Below are positions 1 to 12,372 of a stretch of 64,000 nucleotides of DNA, piece by piece (within the stretch, counting starts at the first letter, position 1; every line of letters begins with the position of its first letter). The notes under the pieces were generated by a model. It made no database searches. It saw nothing but the letters and a program-made list of their open reading frames with translations, and was not told where the DNA came from. This DNA comes from Sinohyriopsis cumingii (lineage: Eukaryota; Mollusca; Bivalvia; Unionida; Unionidae): assembly GCA_028554795.2 (NCBI GenBank), contig CM068829.1, forward strand, positions 138,825,579-138,889,578. The letters are read 5' to 3'. The translations under genes were made by a program, and so were the position numbers.

Positions 1-315
1 AGTATGTTGCATCTAACTGCCTGGATAATGCAAAAGAGCTTCAGTGCGTCTGGTCACTAATGATCTACAGCAGTTCATTATGTCTGATCACATTTCTCAG
101 GGAATTAAAAATGGAGATGGAGATTGAAGCGGAAGGAAGTGGGCTGGGTTGGTACTTGTGTCCTGTTTGAACATATCTTGTTTGTAATGCTGGAAAATGT
201 ATCACAACTACATTTCTATTCTCGTAATACTCTGAGTAATGCTAAGTAATATTTAATGTCATTTTTTTCATATGTTGCCTACAAAAATTGCACTCATGTT
301 TGAATATTCCCTAAT
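1..315. other. AT-rich sequence without recognised gene
   Basis: No coding frame or repeat is recognised. The transposase remnant starts just to the right, so this stretch may hold its unrecognisable 5' part or an intron of it. Confidence 0.4.
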
Positions 316-1484
316 ATGCTTTCAGGTAAGCCTGCTGTACTTTATGATGAAACAACCTTGACTGGGCACCCACTACAACAGAATGGCAGAGCGCAAAAAA
401 AGAAAGAGGTTTATGATGCTGCACAGGCTTTGCTTAACTTGTTGTCACAATTCAAGAGGAAAATGTTGAATCTGATAATATTTCAGTTGTTTCTGGAAAC
501 AATTGTCAAGTTAAGTGCAAGTTCTATTAAACGGGTAAACTGGAAAATAATTTTGGAGATTCTCATAATGAAAATACTTTGGATGTAAACAAGATTAGTA
601 AATTAACAATGGATGAACTAAACAGATTGACATTAGAGAACTTTGACCTGAGGCAGCAGAAATCTGCAACTGAAGTTACTGAAGAGTCCTTTATTGGAAA
701 TGATGAAAAAGTGAAATATTATACTGTTTTACCAACATCCTGCAATCTTAATGGCTGTGTACAAATTAGTGTAAGGTTACATCAATGACTCCTCAAAGTG
801 TTCTTTGTCAAAATTTCAAAAATGTATTCTTGTGTTAATGAGGTTGAGACTGAACATACTATTACAGGACTTAGCATACAGATTCATTGTTTCTAAAACA
901 ACTGTTTCAAGACTGTTTCTTTCATTGATAAGTGTCATGTATTCACAGTTGCAATTCTTAATTTTCTGGCCAGACAGGGGTGAGCTCCGGAAAACAATGC
1001 CCATGGAATTTAGGAACACTTTTGGCTCATAAGTTGCTGTGATTATAGACTGTTTTGAGATCTTCATTGAGCACCCATCAGATCTTCATGCAAGAGCATC
1101 TACCTGGTCATCGCACAAGCATCATAAAACAGTAAAATACTTAATTGGTATTACACCTCAGGGGTTATATCATTTCTGTTAGAGGCATGGGGAGGATGTG
1201 CTACTGATAAATTCATTACAGAAAATTGTGGCTTTTTGAATAAATTAAACCATGGGGATATAGTTTTAGCTGACCATGGATTTAACTTAAAAAAATGTGT
1301 TGGACTAAGAGGTGCTGAGACAAAAATTCCAGCATTTTCAAGAGGCAAGAGACAAATGTCTGCCCTGGAACTTGAGACATCCAGAAAATTATCACACTTA
1401 AGAATTCACGTAGAAAGGGTTATTGGCCAGTTGAGGAACACACTACTTCAGGACACACTTCCTATCGACTGTCATAAGTTCTGA
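316..1484 (+). pseudogene. DDE_Tnp_4-type (ISL2EU/Harbinger-like) transposase, broken
   Basis: Fragments in shifting frames follow the order of this transposase family. A leader helix region lies at about 579-780. A helix-turn-helix region follows (about 805-930, DLAYRFIVSKTTVSRLF), then WPDRGELRKTMP (about 970-1005). The catalytic core starts with [15 protein letters not shown] at about 1030, holding the first Asp, and continues with [15 protein letters not shown]. It ends at 1236-1484 with VLADHGF (second Asp) and RIHVERVIGQLRN (the Glu). All three acidic catalytic positions can still be read, but in-frame stops (for example TAA near 1029) and at least two frameshifts show it is dead. No N-terminal THAP domain is seen; it may lie upstream or be lost. 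In an active element this enzyme would cut and join transposon ends in the nucleus. Confidence 0.8.
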
Positions 1485-1712
1485 AGATGAGATTTCTGTT
1501 ATAGATAAAATTACTACTGTGTACTAATTAATTTGTGTGAATCTGTTGTACCATTCAATTAAAATTTAATCTTCTGTTGTGTACATCTATTCTTATCAAT
1601 AATTGAATGTGATAACTGCCAACCTGCTATAAAGTAATGATACCAGCATACTGTTGTTTTCACTGTTAGCCACAGTAAATGTTTATGAATGATTGAAAGC
1701 TAGGTAAAAAAT

Positions 1713-2270
1713 GTGCTATATGAGTGTATTTGGGGAATAAATGTACTGTACGAGTGTACTTTGGCAATAAATGTACTGTATGAGTGTAATTGGGGAATAA
1801 ATGTACTGTATGAGTGTACTTGGGGAACAAATGTACTGTTTGTGTGTATTTGGGGAATATATGTACTGTATGAGTGTATTTGGGGAATAAATGTACTGTA
1901 TGAGTGTATTTGGGGAATAAGTGTACTGTTTGTGTGTATTTGTGGAATATATGTACTGTATGAGTGTATTTGGGGAATAAATGTACTGTATGAGTGTACT
2001 TGGGGAATAAATGTACTATAATAGTGTATTTGGGAAATAAATGTACTGTAATAGTGTATTTGGGGAATAAATGTACTGTATGAGTGTACTTGGGGAATAA
2101 ATGTACTGTATGTCTGTATTTGGTGAATAAATGTACTGTATGAGTGTATTTGGGGAATAAATGTACTGTATGAGTGTACTTTGGGAGTAAATGTACTGTA
2201 TGAGTGTACTTGGGGAATAAATGTACTGTATGAGTGTATTTGGAGAATAAATGTACTGTATGATAGTACT
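1713..2270. repeat. 30-bp minisatellite, about 18 copies
   Basis: The unit is TGTACTGTATGAGTGTATTT plus GGGGAATAAA, repeated head to tail with point changes. Because 30 is divisible by three, both strands stay open (102 codons on +, up to 209 on -). Those frames are repeat artefacts, not genes. It lies between the convergent transposase and YqaJ remnants. Confidence 0.95.
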
Positions 2271-2489
2271 TGTTACAAATATTTATAAATTTCATGAAGC
2301 TAAATACTATGATTTTGTATAACTTTAATGAATTTCAATACAAGTTAGCAACCCTCTTCAAATTAAATGCTTCAAGAACAACTATTTCAAGAGTTGTTTT
2401 CATTTATTAATAGATCAATACACATCACTTAAATATTGTCCTACATCATTTATTACAGTACTTTTGTATTGTCCATATATATACCATAT

Positions 2490-2492
2490 ATT

Positions 2493-2579
<87 letters not shown>

Positions 2580-2580
2580 T
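2490..2580. repeat. (TC)n followed by (TA)n microsatellite
   Basis: About 65 bp of CT dinucleotides run directly into about 25 bp of TA dinucleotides. Confidence 0.95.
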
Positions 2581-3779
2581 TATCATCCTTTTTCCCATTC
2601 TTTATGACTCCTCATGATTCAAAGCTAAATTAACTCTTAAGTCACTGTAAAATTCTCATATATATATATTTAATTATTATCAAAACATTTATGTAGAGAT
2701 ACATGAACACAACAAATCTGTCACCTGACACTGAAATCTCAACTTCTGTTTCTGCACATCTTGTATTTTAGTCTTTTTAAATTCTGGTTGAGAACAGGTG
2801 GAACAATACCATTTTCCTTCTGGAACTCTTTTCAAGTTAACACATTCAAAGTGAAACCACTTGAAAGAACATGTTGCATTATCACACCCAATAACTGAAT
2901 CATTTTCAGGATCATAAACTGTTTGACATGTACAAATAATACCACCACTGCTTTCTTCACTGACAGAGTAGTTAACAATATTGGCATGACTGAGAGACAG
3001 CCTTTCACACAGAACGTTATTTATATGGTCATTTCAAACAGGCCTTGAGTAATATTTTCCCACTAGCTCAAGCAAAATGACCTGATGAAAGAAGCGGTTT
3101 ACCTTTTCTAATGCAGCTGACCAAAAGTCTTCATTGGACTCTATCCTTTCACAGTGATAGTCTTTTACAGTCCAAACAATAAAGTCACAGAAGTCTTTCT
3201 CACAAACAGATAGCTGACACCGAACTTGATAATAACAGGTATGTGTCATTTTCAGTTGTAAACCTTCATCTATCTTTTGCTAACATGACTTTGAGTCTGT
3301 AACATCCACCAATTTTTCACCTCTCACACAGAATGGGCAGTTGATCTCTGTTCAGCCTTGGCCACAACAATCACATTTTACAAAAGAATCTGGTGAAGCA
3401 CCCATGTATGGAAAGTTTGGATTGATGACAAGTCCAAAATCTATTTTTTCAAAATTGTCATGTAAATTGACATCTCAGTAATGTATCTCTGCAAAGCTAC
3501 TTTCTCATGGTCACACCCCCATTTTGTTGCACTGGTAGTGAATTTATTTAATACTCTTAATAAGTGAATGGGAAGGCTGCTCAGCTGATGTTTGACATAC
3601 AGCTTTCAGTTTTGAGGCAGTTATACGACCTGCCTAGAACCTAAACCATACTTTGCAGTTAGCTTGTGCTTTTGTAGCCATTTCAACATGAATAGATTCT
3701 TCTTTAGATGCACTGATATTTGCTGCAATTTGCTCACAGTGTAATAACAAGACTTCTTTTCCCATGTCGAAGCAGTCTT

Positions 3780-5680
3780 GGTCCTCTAAGTCATTAAGTA
3801 TAGCTGGGTATTTTTCATCTGAAGATGAAGGGACATAATCATCAGAATGGTCCTCTAAGTCATTAAGTATAGCTGGGTATTTTTCATCTGAAGATGAAGG
3901 GACATAATCATCAGAATGGTCCTCTAAGTCATTAAGTATAGCTGGGTATTTTTCATCTAAAGATGAAGGGACATAATCATCAGAATGGTCCTCTAAGTCA
4001 TTAAGTATAGCTGGGTATTTTTCATCTGAAGATGAAGGGACATAATCATCAGAATGGTCCTCTAAGTCATTAAGTATAGCTGAGTATTTTTCATCTGAAG
4101 ATGAAGGGACATAATCATCAGAATGGTCCTCTAAGTCATTAAGTATAGCTGGGTATTTTTCATCTAAAGATGAAGGGACATAATCATCAGAATGGTCCTC
4201 TAAGTCATTAAGTATAGCTGGGTATTTTTCATCTAAAGATGACGGGACATTATAAGTCATCAGAATGGTCCTCTAAGTCATAAAGTATAGCTGGGTATTT
4301 TTCATCTAAAGATGAAGGGACATTATAAGCCATCAGAATGGTCCTCTAAGTCATTAAGTATAGCTGGGTATTTTTCATCTAAAGATGAAGGGACATTATA
4401 AGCCATCAGAATGGTCCTCTAAGTGATTAAGTATAGCTGGGTATTTTTCATCTAAAGATGAAGGGATATTATAAGCCATCAGAATGGTCCTCTAAGTCAT
4501 GAAGTATAGCTGGGTATTTTTCATCTAAAGATGAAGGGACATAATCGTCAGAATGGTCATCTAAGTCATAAAGTATAGCTGGGTATTTTTCATCTAAAGA
4601 TGAAGGGACATAATCATCAGAACGGTCCTCTAAGTCATGAAGTATAGCTGGGTATTTTTCATCTAAAGATGACGGGACATAATCATCAGAATGGTCCTCT
4701 AAGTCATTAAGTATAGCTGGATATTTTTCATCTAAAGATGAAGGGACATAATCATCAGAATGGTCCTCTAAGTCATTAAGTATAGCTGGGTATTTTTCAT
4801 CTAAAGATGAAGGGACATAATCATCAGAATGGTCCTCTAAGTCATTAAGTATAGCTGGGTACTTTTCATCTAAAGATGAAGGGACCTAATCGTCAGAATG
4901 GTCCTCTAAGTCATTAAGTATAGCTGGGTATTTTTCATCTAAAGATGAAGGGACATAATCATCAGAATGGTCCTCTAAGTTATTAAGCATAGCTGGGTAT
5001 TTTTCATCTAAAGATGAAGGGACATTATAAGCCATCAGAATGGCCCTCTAAGTCATTAAGTATAGCTGGGTATTTTTCATCTAAAGATGAAGGGACATTA
5101 TAAGCCATCAGAATGGTCCTCTAAGTCATTAAGTATAGCTGAGTATTTTTCATCTAAAGATGAATGGACATAATCATCAGAATGGTCCTCTAAATTATTA
5201 AGCATAGCTGGGTATTTTTCATCTAAAGATGATGGGACATAATCGTCAGAATGGTCCTCTAAGTCATGAAGTATAGCTGGGTATTTTTCATCTAAAGATG
5301 AAGGGACATTATAAGTCATCAGAATGGTCCTCTAAGTCATAAAGTATAGCTGGGTATTTTTCATCTAAAGATGAAGGGACATAATCATCAGAATGGTCCT
5401 CTAAGTCATTAAGTATAGCTGGGTATTTTTCATCTAAAGATGACAGGACATAATCATCAGAATGGTCCTTTACGTTATTAAGTATAGCTGGGTATTTTTC
5501 ATCTAAAGATGATGGGACATAATCATCAGAATGGTTCTCTAAGTCATTAAGTATAGCTGGGTATTTTTCATCTAAAGATGACGGGACATAATCATCAGAA
5601 TGGTTCTCTAAGTCATTAAGTATAGCTGGGTATTTTGCATCTAACAATGAAGGGACATAAGCATCAGAATGGTTTGGTAT
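3780..5680 (-). repeat. 69-bp coding tandem repeat inside the YqaJ gene, about 27 copies
   Basis: The unit encodes 23 residues on the minus strand (DDYVPSSLDEKYPAILNDLE plus DHS). Many copies are exactly 69 bp, so the frame is kept over long runs (208, 126 and 73 codons). A variant with TTATAAG(C/T)CATCAG in place of TAATCATCAG is 4 bp longer (73 bp) and shifts the frame. Variants (GAAGATGA versus TAAAGATGA, and CATTAAG, CATGAAG, CATAAAG) recur along the array, which suggests block duplication or conversion. Confidence 0.95.
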
Positions 5681-5813
5681 TAAAGACAAAATCCCTGGCT
5701 TTTTACTTGACAGTGCGATCTCTTTAAAAGATGTACATATACCATCAGATGTGGTAAAAGGTGTTGCAGACTATTGTCTTTTTTAGAGTTTTTGATGGGT
5801 TGATGTAGATGTA

Positions 5814-6071
5814 CACATATGAATTTTGTCATCTAGCATCTTCTTTTTAGTCTTTGCACTAGTAAAATCATATCTTGAACCCACTTTTGTTCAGTTTTAT
5901 GCATAGCAGATGGAAGCAACCAATAAGCTTTATTTTCTGTCACACATATGAATTTTGTCATCTAGCATCTTCTTTCTAGTCTTTGCACTAATAAAATCAA
6001 TATCTTAAACCCACTTTTGTTCAATTTTATGCATAGCAGATGGAAGCAACCACTATGCTTTATTTTCTGTC
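5814..6071 (-). repeat. 129-bp tandem duplication in YqaJ remnant
   Basis: Two adjacent copies, from 5814 and from 5943, begin CACATATGAATTTTGTCATC and differ at a few positions. On the minus strand they encode a segment resembling the family linker (NKAYWLLPSAMHK, then KWVQD). This is a local duplication within the pseudogene. Confidence 0.9.
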
Positions 6072-7066
6072 ACAGTAGTAGCATTTCTAATATTCACGGT
6101 GGCCTCTATTACAAATAGCAGAGCAGAGCATGATTGCATACCTTTCCTAAACCTGCCATACAGTTTCAATGAGCAGCCATAACTGTTCCATTTGACAATG
6201 CAATTATCTCCATGGCTGAAGTGGAGTAGCATTCATTCTCTGTGAATGTTTGACCTGCGAGAGAGATGTGTACATTTTTAAATTTTTAACATTATTTTCA
6301 AAATTGATCAATATCAATAAGGTACCAATTTTATATGTACATGAGTACTTTAAAATACATGTACACATATGCCTAAATGTCCATCTCAATAAATATTACA
6401 TTAATTATGTGATGCTGACATATAATTGTAAATATATATTTAATGCATTTAACCTAATGTTTCATCATTGTAATTTGTAATTTCATGCTGGTATCATCTT
6501 AAAATTGCTCACAAGAAAGGAATAAATGGGCACAAAAGATATGGCAACCATCATTTTATTAAAACAGCTGCTGCTTCATAACTGACACAACAGTATTAAA
6601 ATGCATATTCTTTTACAATACCCAAATGTAATTCAAGATAAGTAATGGGAATGTATATACAAGCACAAAAATCATGTACTTACACATCAAGTTACGAGGA
6701 AATGCCCTGGTTGTCAACTCGTTGTTACATGTCTGTTACCCATCCACTAACAAAATAATTGTAGGACTTCAAGGATTTATAGGCCTTTAAGTCTTCTAAA
6801 GTGTATGCACTTTTCTTCGTGATCAGATAATTTACAATATCGGGGTATGAAATATTCGGCAAATCTGCAACATCAATTCCCCAATCGGACAATGGAATTT
6901 TGTACAAGTCCTTTCCACACAAAATGATTTTTTCCAGGTATCTTCTCCTTGTTTGCGAGACTAAGGTATCTACATAATCAATTCCGTTTATCCCTTCTTT
7001 CAGATTTTGACATTTACTGGAGGAGTGCCTTGAGATTTTAGACACATATTGCTTAATTGCATTCAT

Positions 7067-7963
7067 CCCATGGTCTAACTGATCCTAGCAAAAATGCTGC
7101 TGCTCAGACATCCAGTATGGCTGCCACTTTGGCTATCTTGATAATCATGTTATCAATATTCCTCATGAATGGATGGTCATGTCAACATTGGATATGGTTT
7201 CTAGGATGCCTAGTTTATCTTGAATAAAAAAATAATAAAAATGGTGTTCAGACACATTGTACATTCGTACATAGTACAGACCCTGTTTGTATGCATGGTA
7301 TTCAAAGAAAATTCAGACCATTCTGTACTATGTAATTTTCAAAGTTTCACTGCAGAATTTTAACAGGCTGCTGATAATCAAATTGCATTTCTTTGTTTTG
7401 GATGTTGGCCACAGTGAGTCTGCCAGTTTGTGGAAGTACCCTTTGAAAATTGGTGCTTCAACTAATGTACATTCCTGTGTAGTACAGACCCTGATGGGAA
7501 TAACATTCCTCATGATATTAAATCGGCTCCATGTATCTGTTCCTTCCACAGTATGTGTGTTAGATGGATTTGTGTGTGTGAATATATTTGTCATTATTAC
7601 ACTGTAGCTTGTACATAATAGGGGCCTAAAATTATATTTCATTTAATACTTGTAACTAATTGAGTCACCCTTTTAAAATAAGTACTATTTCCATGTTGTA
7701 GTAGTAGTAGTAGTATTTTTGAATAGCAGGTTTGGGAGAGAAAGGTTTTTTTCCAAAACATTGTCCACATCAGTGAATGCATTTTAATGAAACAGTTTGG
7801 ACAAGTCAAATCTCTTTAGGGTGCAGGAAAATTGTTGCTGTTTGATAAATTATCAAAGTTCATGGTATATTGAACTAGAAATAGCCATATTTGTACATTC
7901 TTCATACATTATATATACAGTGCATTTGTTGTCATACTGCAACTTATCATGACCCTATTTTAG
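7067..7963. other. Intron sequence upstream of first visible ATPase exon
   Basis: AT-rich, with a short (TAG)n run near 7700. Two overlapping open frames on opposite strands around 7290-7640 match nothing I recognise. A poly-pyrimidine tract and AG at 7962-7963 form the acceptor of the next exon. Confidence 0.5.
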
Positions 7964-8114
7964 TTGGCTGGACAGGCCCATACCACAAGCTTGTGAAGGA
8001 GCCACCATTGGTCAGCTTGATCAGTTTGGGGCCAGTTCTATCTCTTGTGCTACACATGTTCATCCAGACTGGGGTTCAGGTTTTCTACTACTTCAATGTC
8101 CAACAGCAACTGTG
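7964..8114 (+). CDS. P5B-type ATPase (ATP13A2/3-like), exon a
   Basis: The exon is bounded by TTTTAG and by GTAAGA. It encodes about 50 residues in which GWTGPYHKLVKEPP is the conserved start of the loop after transmembrane segment 6 in P5B ATPases (family pattern: TGP..LV..RPP..L.S). A hydrophobic helix (about SLGPVLSLVLHMFIQTGVQV) and FNVQQQLW follow, matching the family's YVQQQPW-like end. It begins at codon position 2 and ends after two bases of a Trp codon. The next exon's first G completes that codon exactly. P5B ATPases are late-endosomal or lysosomal polyamine transporters. The catalytic domains would be encoded to the left of the window. Confidence 0.85.
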
Positions 8115-8167
8115 GTAAGATTCTTTTGAACAAAAATGTTGATTCCGTTGTTTATTATGTGCAATAA

Positions 8168-9657
8168 CACCACTCCCTTGATAACTCGCGCCCTGATAAC
8201 TCGCAAACCCGCTGCTAACGCGGTACCAGGCATGGATACCACTTTTTAAACCCGAAAATACCCTCAAAATGTATCCCTATTTATTGAACATGAAGAAAAT
8301 CGCAATCAAAATTGGTAATGGAAATTTTTATGTATAGCTCGTTTTATCATTGAAAACGGTAGATAGGACCTGGAAATTTTAATAAACCTATGAAATATCA
8401 AATTTAAAAATAACTCATACAATTTTTTACATTTTCTTTCCAAACTACATTTCTAGTACACCGCAATTAAGGAAGTTTCGATCAATGAAAATGTCTCTTA
8501 CGCCGAGTGTAAGCTTTACATTAATAAATAAATACAAATGAAATAATTTTTGTATCAATTGAAATTTTTGTTCTAGTTCCATCTTTTAGTTCCTTTTAAG
8601 TGTAATTGTCATAAGTGCAATGTGTTCTCTTGTAATTAAGCGTAGAATGCATCAATCAACCGTAACAGCTATGTCCATGAGCGTTTCTCTGAGGACCTAA
8701 TTAAGTGCCGACCGTGTTTCGATAACTGACTTGCGGAAGTATTTGTTGTATTGTTGCACTGAATTAAAAAGCTGGCCTCCCTTATATTATCATGTTAATT
8801 ATGTCTTTTGAATAAAAATAGGAGGTGGAATAAAAGAAAAGTTAAAAAGCACAAAAATCGGACTAACTTAAAATATAGTGGCCTAGGTCGTATGTCGGGT
8901 GAACTCACTTCATTTGATCAATCGAACACTGTAATAAATGTTATTGTGTATGTAACAGAAACTACCTTAAATTAACCGACTCTTTCATAACAAGGCAGCA
9001 AAGCGAAATGAATACTAGTGAGTTTCAGAGAATTCTTGAACTGGCATTTAGAGATATCCTCAGGGATGATAAGAAGTTTCATTATTACTTCCAATGAGAT
9101 CACGACATTAACAGTGTAGTAATTAAACAATAAATAATTGAGTTTCGATGTAGCCATGTCATGAAATAAATGTTGCATGTTTTTGGAGAGAAAAAAGGAA
9201 TCTTGTTGGTGGTGTATCAACAGTTAGTCTAGTTCGCAAATTGTGGACTACCGATTTGGCAAGATACCATTAAATACCACTACAGGAACCAGACTGATCA
9301 AGAAAAAAAAAACAGTGACATAATAAACAGAATTTTCGCATACACATGATAGTTGTTCAAATCAGTTGGAACAATCTTTCATATGTTGGATATTTTTAGA
9401 GAAAAAAATGTTATTTAAACAGAATAATGAACAACTTCATTAGAAAAGCACATTATTAAAAATTATTATCGATGCAATTGTAAAATGAGGATTCATTCAT
9501 TAAACAGCCCAGTTCCCTAATGCCGCCCCCCACGGTTTTCTTGATGTTGAAGCAATTTTTTTTCAATTTTCGGAGGTCCCTCGGTAACTCGTGCCTCGTT
9601 TATAGTGCGGTTTATGTTTGTGGACCCCTTTGTGCATGAGTTATCGAGGGAGAGGTG
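8168..9657. mobile_element. Non-autonomous DNA transposon with ~24-bp inverted repeats
   Basis: The left end CACCACTCCCTTGATAACTC and the inverted right end CACCTCTCCCTCGATAACTC match at 18 of 20 positions. TA dinucleotides flank both ends (8165-8166, one base off; 9658-9659). Subterminal copies of GATAACTCGC or GGTAACTCG lie inside both ends, as is common in pogo/Tigger-type elements. The ~1.5 kb interior has no recognisable transposase. Family assignment is inferred from terminus style only. Confidence 0.7.
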
Positions 9658-9661
9658 TATA

Positions 9662-9960
9662 CAGTAAATCTGTTTTCAGAGACAAGTCCTTCTGTCAACA
9701 AAAAGTGGACTCTCATAACAGATCTATGCAGGAGTACCAGTTTTTTGTGTCATCATTTGCCTGGATTTATAAAGAAAAAATATCCAAAATTCCTATGAAA
9801 TACCCATAATGACTCTATATATTTTATTCATAATTCTTGTTGAAATATTAATTGCATTAATTAAAGAAATAAAAGTATATCTGTCATAGGCTGTCATCAT
9901 ATGCATCATCATGTTAATTAATGTAACATTTATTTATCCTATCCAAATGTTGCAACATTA
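9662..9960 (+). mobile_element. Tigger-like element fragment (end of family seen at 45983)
   Basis: Starts CAGTAAATCTGTTTTCAGAG and continues with CTTCTGTCAACA and CTCTCATAACAGATC. This matches the left end of the element at 45983-47000 in the same order. Similarity continues to about 9850 (TATATTTTATTCATAATTCTTG). The other terminus was not found, so the extent is approximate. It abuts the right end of the preceding element with only TATA between them. Confidence 0.65.
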
Positions 9961-12185
9961 CCTTTGACTGAATAAATGTGTAGGTACTATAAGGCCTCTT
10001 TTTGACCCCAAAATTTAAATTATTTTTAAAAATGTACTCGATCAGAGAATATTTATGATAAAAAATTGATTTGTAAAACTTAAACTTGCAATTGATGTTT
10101 CAAATTTTTCACACATGGAATGTTGCTGATTTCAGGTTCCTGTATATTCAGTGGTTAATATAACAGAGATAGAGATTCTTTTGTTTTGGGAGAAATTTAT
10201 ACTATATTGTTGCATTTATTTTCACCATGTTTTTAAATTGTTATATTAAATAATTTGGAAATTAAGGATGGTTCATCATGAATCACCAGATATACACTAT
10301 TGCAATTTCTTTATGGAATGTAGTTTGCATTCCAAAACCCTTGTACTTGAAATAAACAAGATCATATGGCACTGAATTTCAAGATGACATATGTTAACAT
10401 TTGTCTTTTTGTAAGCAGGTAAACATGGTACTAAACATTAGAAAAAAATACAACTCTTTTTAATAATGTTAGATTGAACAATTCATTTACTGTAACACAT
10501 AGCATAAATCCCATAGCAGGTTGTTGCGTTAGTAGGTGATTGCTCACACCACTTCATTTGTAACATAAAATTAACTGGTACATGGTTATCAAGGATTATT
10601 AAAGAGACATATAATACCTCATTCGTGGTACTATTCTTCAAACTCACTATTCAGTTTTCATTCAGATGAAATAAATAATCATTAAGAATCTATATCCTGT
10701 TCTGCTGATAACTAACAACTAAATAAAGTCATAGATTGCAACTATATGACATAAAATGCCTTCAGTATCAATCTTTTTCGTTTTAATCAACTCCTTGTAA
10801 ATGCCTTTTTTAGACCTGTTTTATTTTATATAAAAACTTTAGAATTTTGTTGTATTAATATTATAACAGAACAGTAAAAAGTTGGGGGGTTTTCCACTGT
10901 AAAAGTGTGAATTTTTAATTGAACTCTCTTCATGCTTATTTGGCCCTTTTTCAGAGTTTCTTATACAATAATTAGATCAAGAGGTTATTCATATTTTGTG
11001 CAAGGAATAATAAAGAAGATCTATGCATATTAAAGACAGGATCATGTATATCATTGGCTGAGGATCTGACTTTAATTTGTATCAATAACCTGCTTTGGGA
11101 CTGCCAATCCCAGCTTATAATATCTTCAACACTTTTCCAAATATTCTTCCATGTTCTCCCCATTTCTATCCATTGTTCATCCTTGAGTACTTCCCTGCAT
11201 CTTCTCTCTCTTCTTCAGCAACCTTTTGGCTGTTTGCAGATTTGGAATTTTATTGAATTTTTCAATATTTGATGTTTTCTTTTCTTTTCTTAATTATCCC
11301 ATACTGTTTCAAAAGAGCTGAGGATATTGTTGTCTCCACTGGCCCCAGAGTCTATACCCACTTCATGAATTTTAGACCTGGGTCATAATATTGAGATTCC
11401 ACATCCATAACTACAAATATCCTAACTGGGCACGAAAAGACCAATTGTGCACCTGACATCAACTCCTTAGAGTCTGTCTTTACCCCTTGGGACTTCTTGC
11501 CTGGGTCATAGCATGGAAACTATAACTCCTTAGCTTATATTCTTGCCCTCTAGTGACTTATAGGCCCAGGATCACAACTTGGAAACTGTTGAGAATCCCA
11601 CTGTCTAACAATTATAACACTTACTGGGCACATACAGCTGATACTTACCACTGGGTTGATTTTTACCCTGCTTAGGATTTTCCCCATGGGATAGCCATGA
11701 TATGAATAGAGAAATATACAACTGAAATTTGTCCTTGTGTGAATCCTAACCCATGGTAACTTAACAGATAGGCTCAGTTCGGTCTGGTTGTCAAATACCA
11801 TCTTTGTTCTTCTCAATTTCACACTGATCTTCAAATAATTCATCTATTAATTTTGTTGTCATTGATAAGCTTTATTTCTTTCATAATTTCTTGCGTAGCT
11901 TTTAGTTGATGTCTTTTGCGATACATTTACCTTTGCCATGAATTTCATCAGTGAGTCTGACTTTAACTCGTGTCTACTGTGATTCATGTTCCTTTTCAGA
12001 AGGCACATCAAATTGTAATCTACATGATTTGTGGACAATGGTGTACTTACATCAAACATGCTTTTATTTAAGACTTCTGTCTCATCACTGAAATGATCTC
12101 ATGAAGACTGCTGACTTTATAGTTCTTTTCATTGAAGGCACCATTGATCTAGATTTCAAGTAGCCCCAGATCATAAAAGCAACCA
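9961..12185. other. Intron, no gene recognised
   Basis: AT-rich sequence without a supported coding frame. Around 11330-11720 the composition becomes more mixed and short phrases recur (ACTGGGCAC, CTGGGTCATA), perhaps an old decayed repeat. Confidence 0.5.
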
Positions 12186-12372
12186 AGTATGTGCCTAAGT
12201 GGTTAGAGTATCTGCTCAGATGCAGGAGGTTGCAGGTTTGAACCTTGGCCGAGTCTTACCAAAGACTTATAAAAATGGTACTAGCAACTTCCTCACTTGG
12301 TGCTCAGCATTAAGAGGTTAGTGTTGGGACTGGTCGGCCTGGCATCAGGATAATCTGACTGGGTGGAGCATA
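12186..12372 (+). repeat. tRNA-derived SINE, family A, 5' half (split copy)
   Basis: Carries Pol III box A-like (AAGTGGTTAGAGTATC) and box B-like (GGTTTGAACCTTGG) sequences. The family body follows (GTCTTACCAAAGACTTA, TGCTCAGCATTAAGAGGTTA, GACTGGGTGGAGCATAAT). It stops at CATAAT, where the LINE tail begins. The rest of the copy resumes at 14779. Confidence 0.85.

Larger units (their letters stand above)
316..7066. mobile_element. Decayed ISL2EU-like (PHIS group) DNA transposon remains
   Basis: A plus-strand DDE transposase remnant (316-1484) and a minus-strand YqaJ nuclease gene remnant (about 2700-7066) face each other. A DDE_Tnp_4-type transposase paired with a YqaJ exonuclease is the known gene content of ISL2EU transposons. 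I could not identify terminal inverted repeats or target duplications, and the left end may lie outside the window. The element sits in an intron of the ATP13A-like gene. Both genes contain many stops and frameshifts, so it is not autonomous. Two separate insertions remain possible. Confidence 0.5.
2700..7066 (-). pseudogene. YqaJ-type nuclease with SWIM and PHD zinc fingers, broken
   Basis: Read on the minus strand from 7066 downward. An N-terminal exon (7066-6725) carries a Tyr-rich stretch ending in SLKSYNYFVSGWV, typical of this family. A SWIM-type zinc finger lies at about 6260-6100 (NGTVMAAH, then NCMAGLGKVCNHA), with TGA at the first cysteine. Next come a linker around 6070-5814, a 23-residue tandem repeat region (5680-3780) and the YqaJ nuclease core (about 3680-3010). 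The core reads AGRITASKLKAVC, GLVINPNFPYMGASPDS, EINCPFC and CYYQVRCQLSVC. A C-terminal PHD finger lies at about 2960-2790 (VIGCDNATCSFKWFHFECVN, then GKWYCSTC). Several in-frame stops and frameshifts interrupt it. The family is a lambda-exonuclease-like DNA nuclease partner of ISL2EU transposases. Introns are likely between the N-terminal blocks. Confidence 0.75.

Noticed and set aside
1666-2295. 209-codon minus-strand frame with YTHTVHLFPK repeats
   Set aside because: Translation of a 30-bp minisatellite; the plus strand is open too.
2436-2633. 65-codon frame with Ser-Leu and Tyr-Ile runs
   Set aside because: Pure translation of (TC)n and (TA)n microsatellites.
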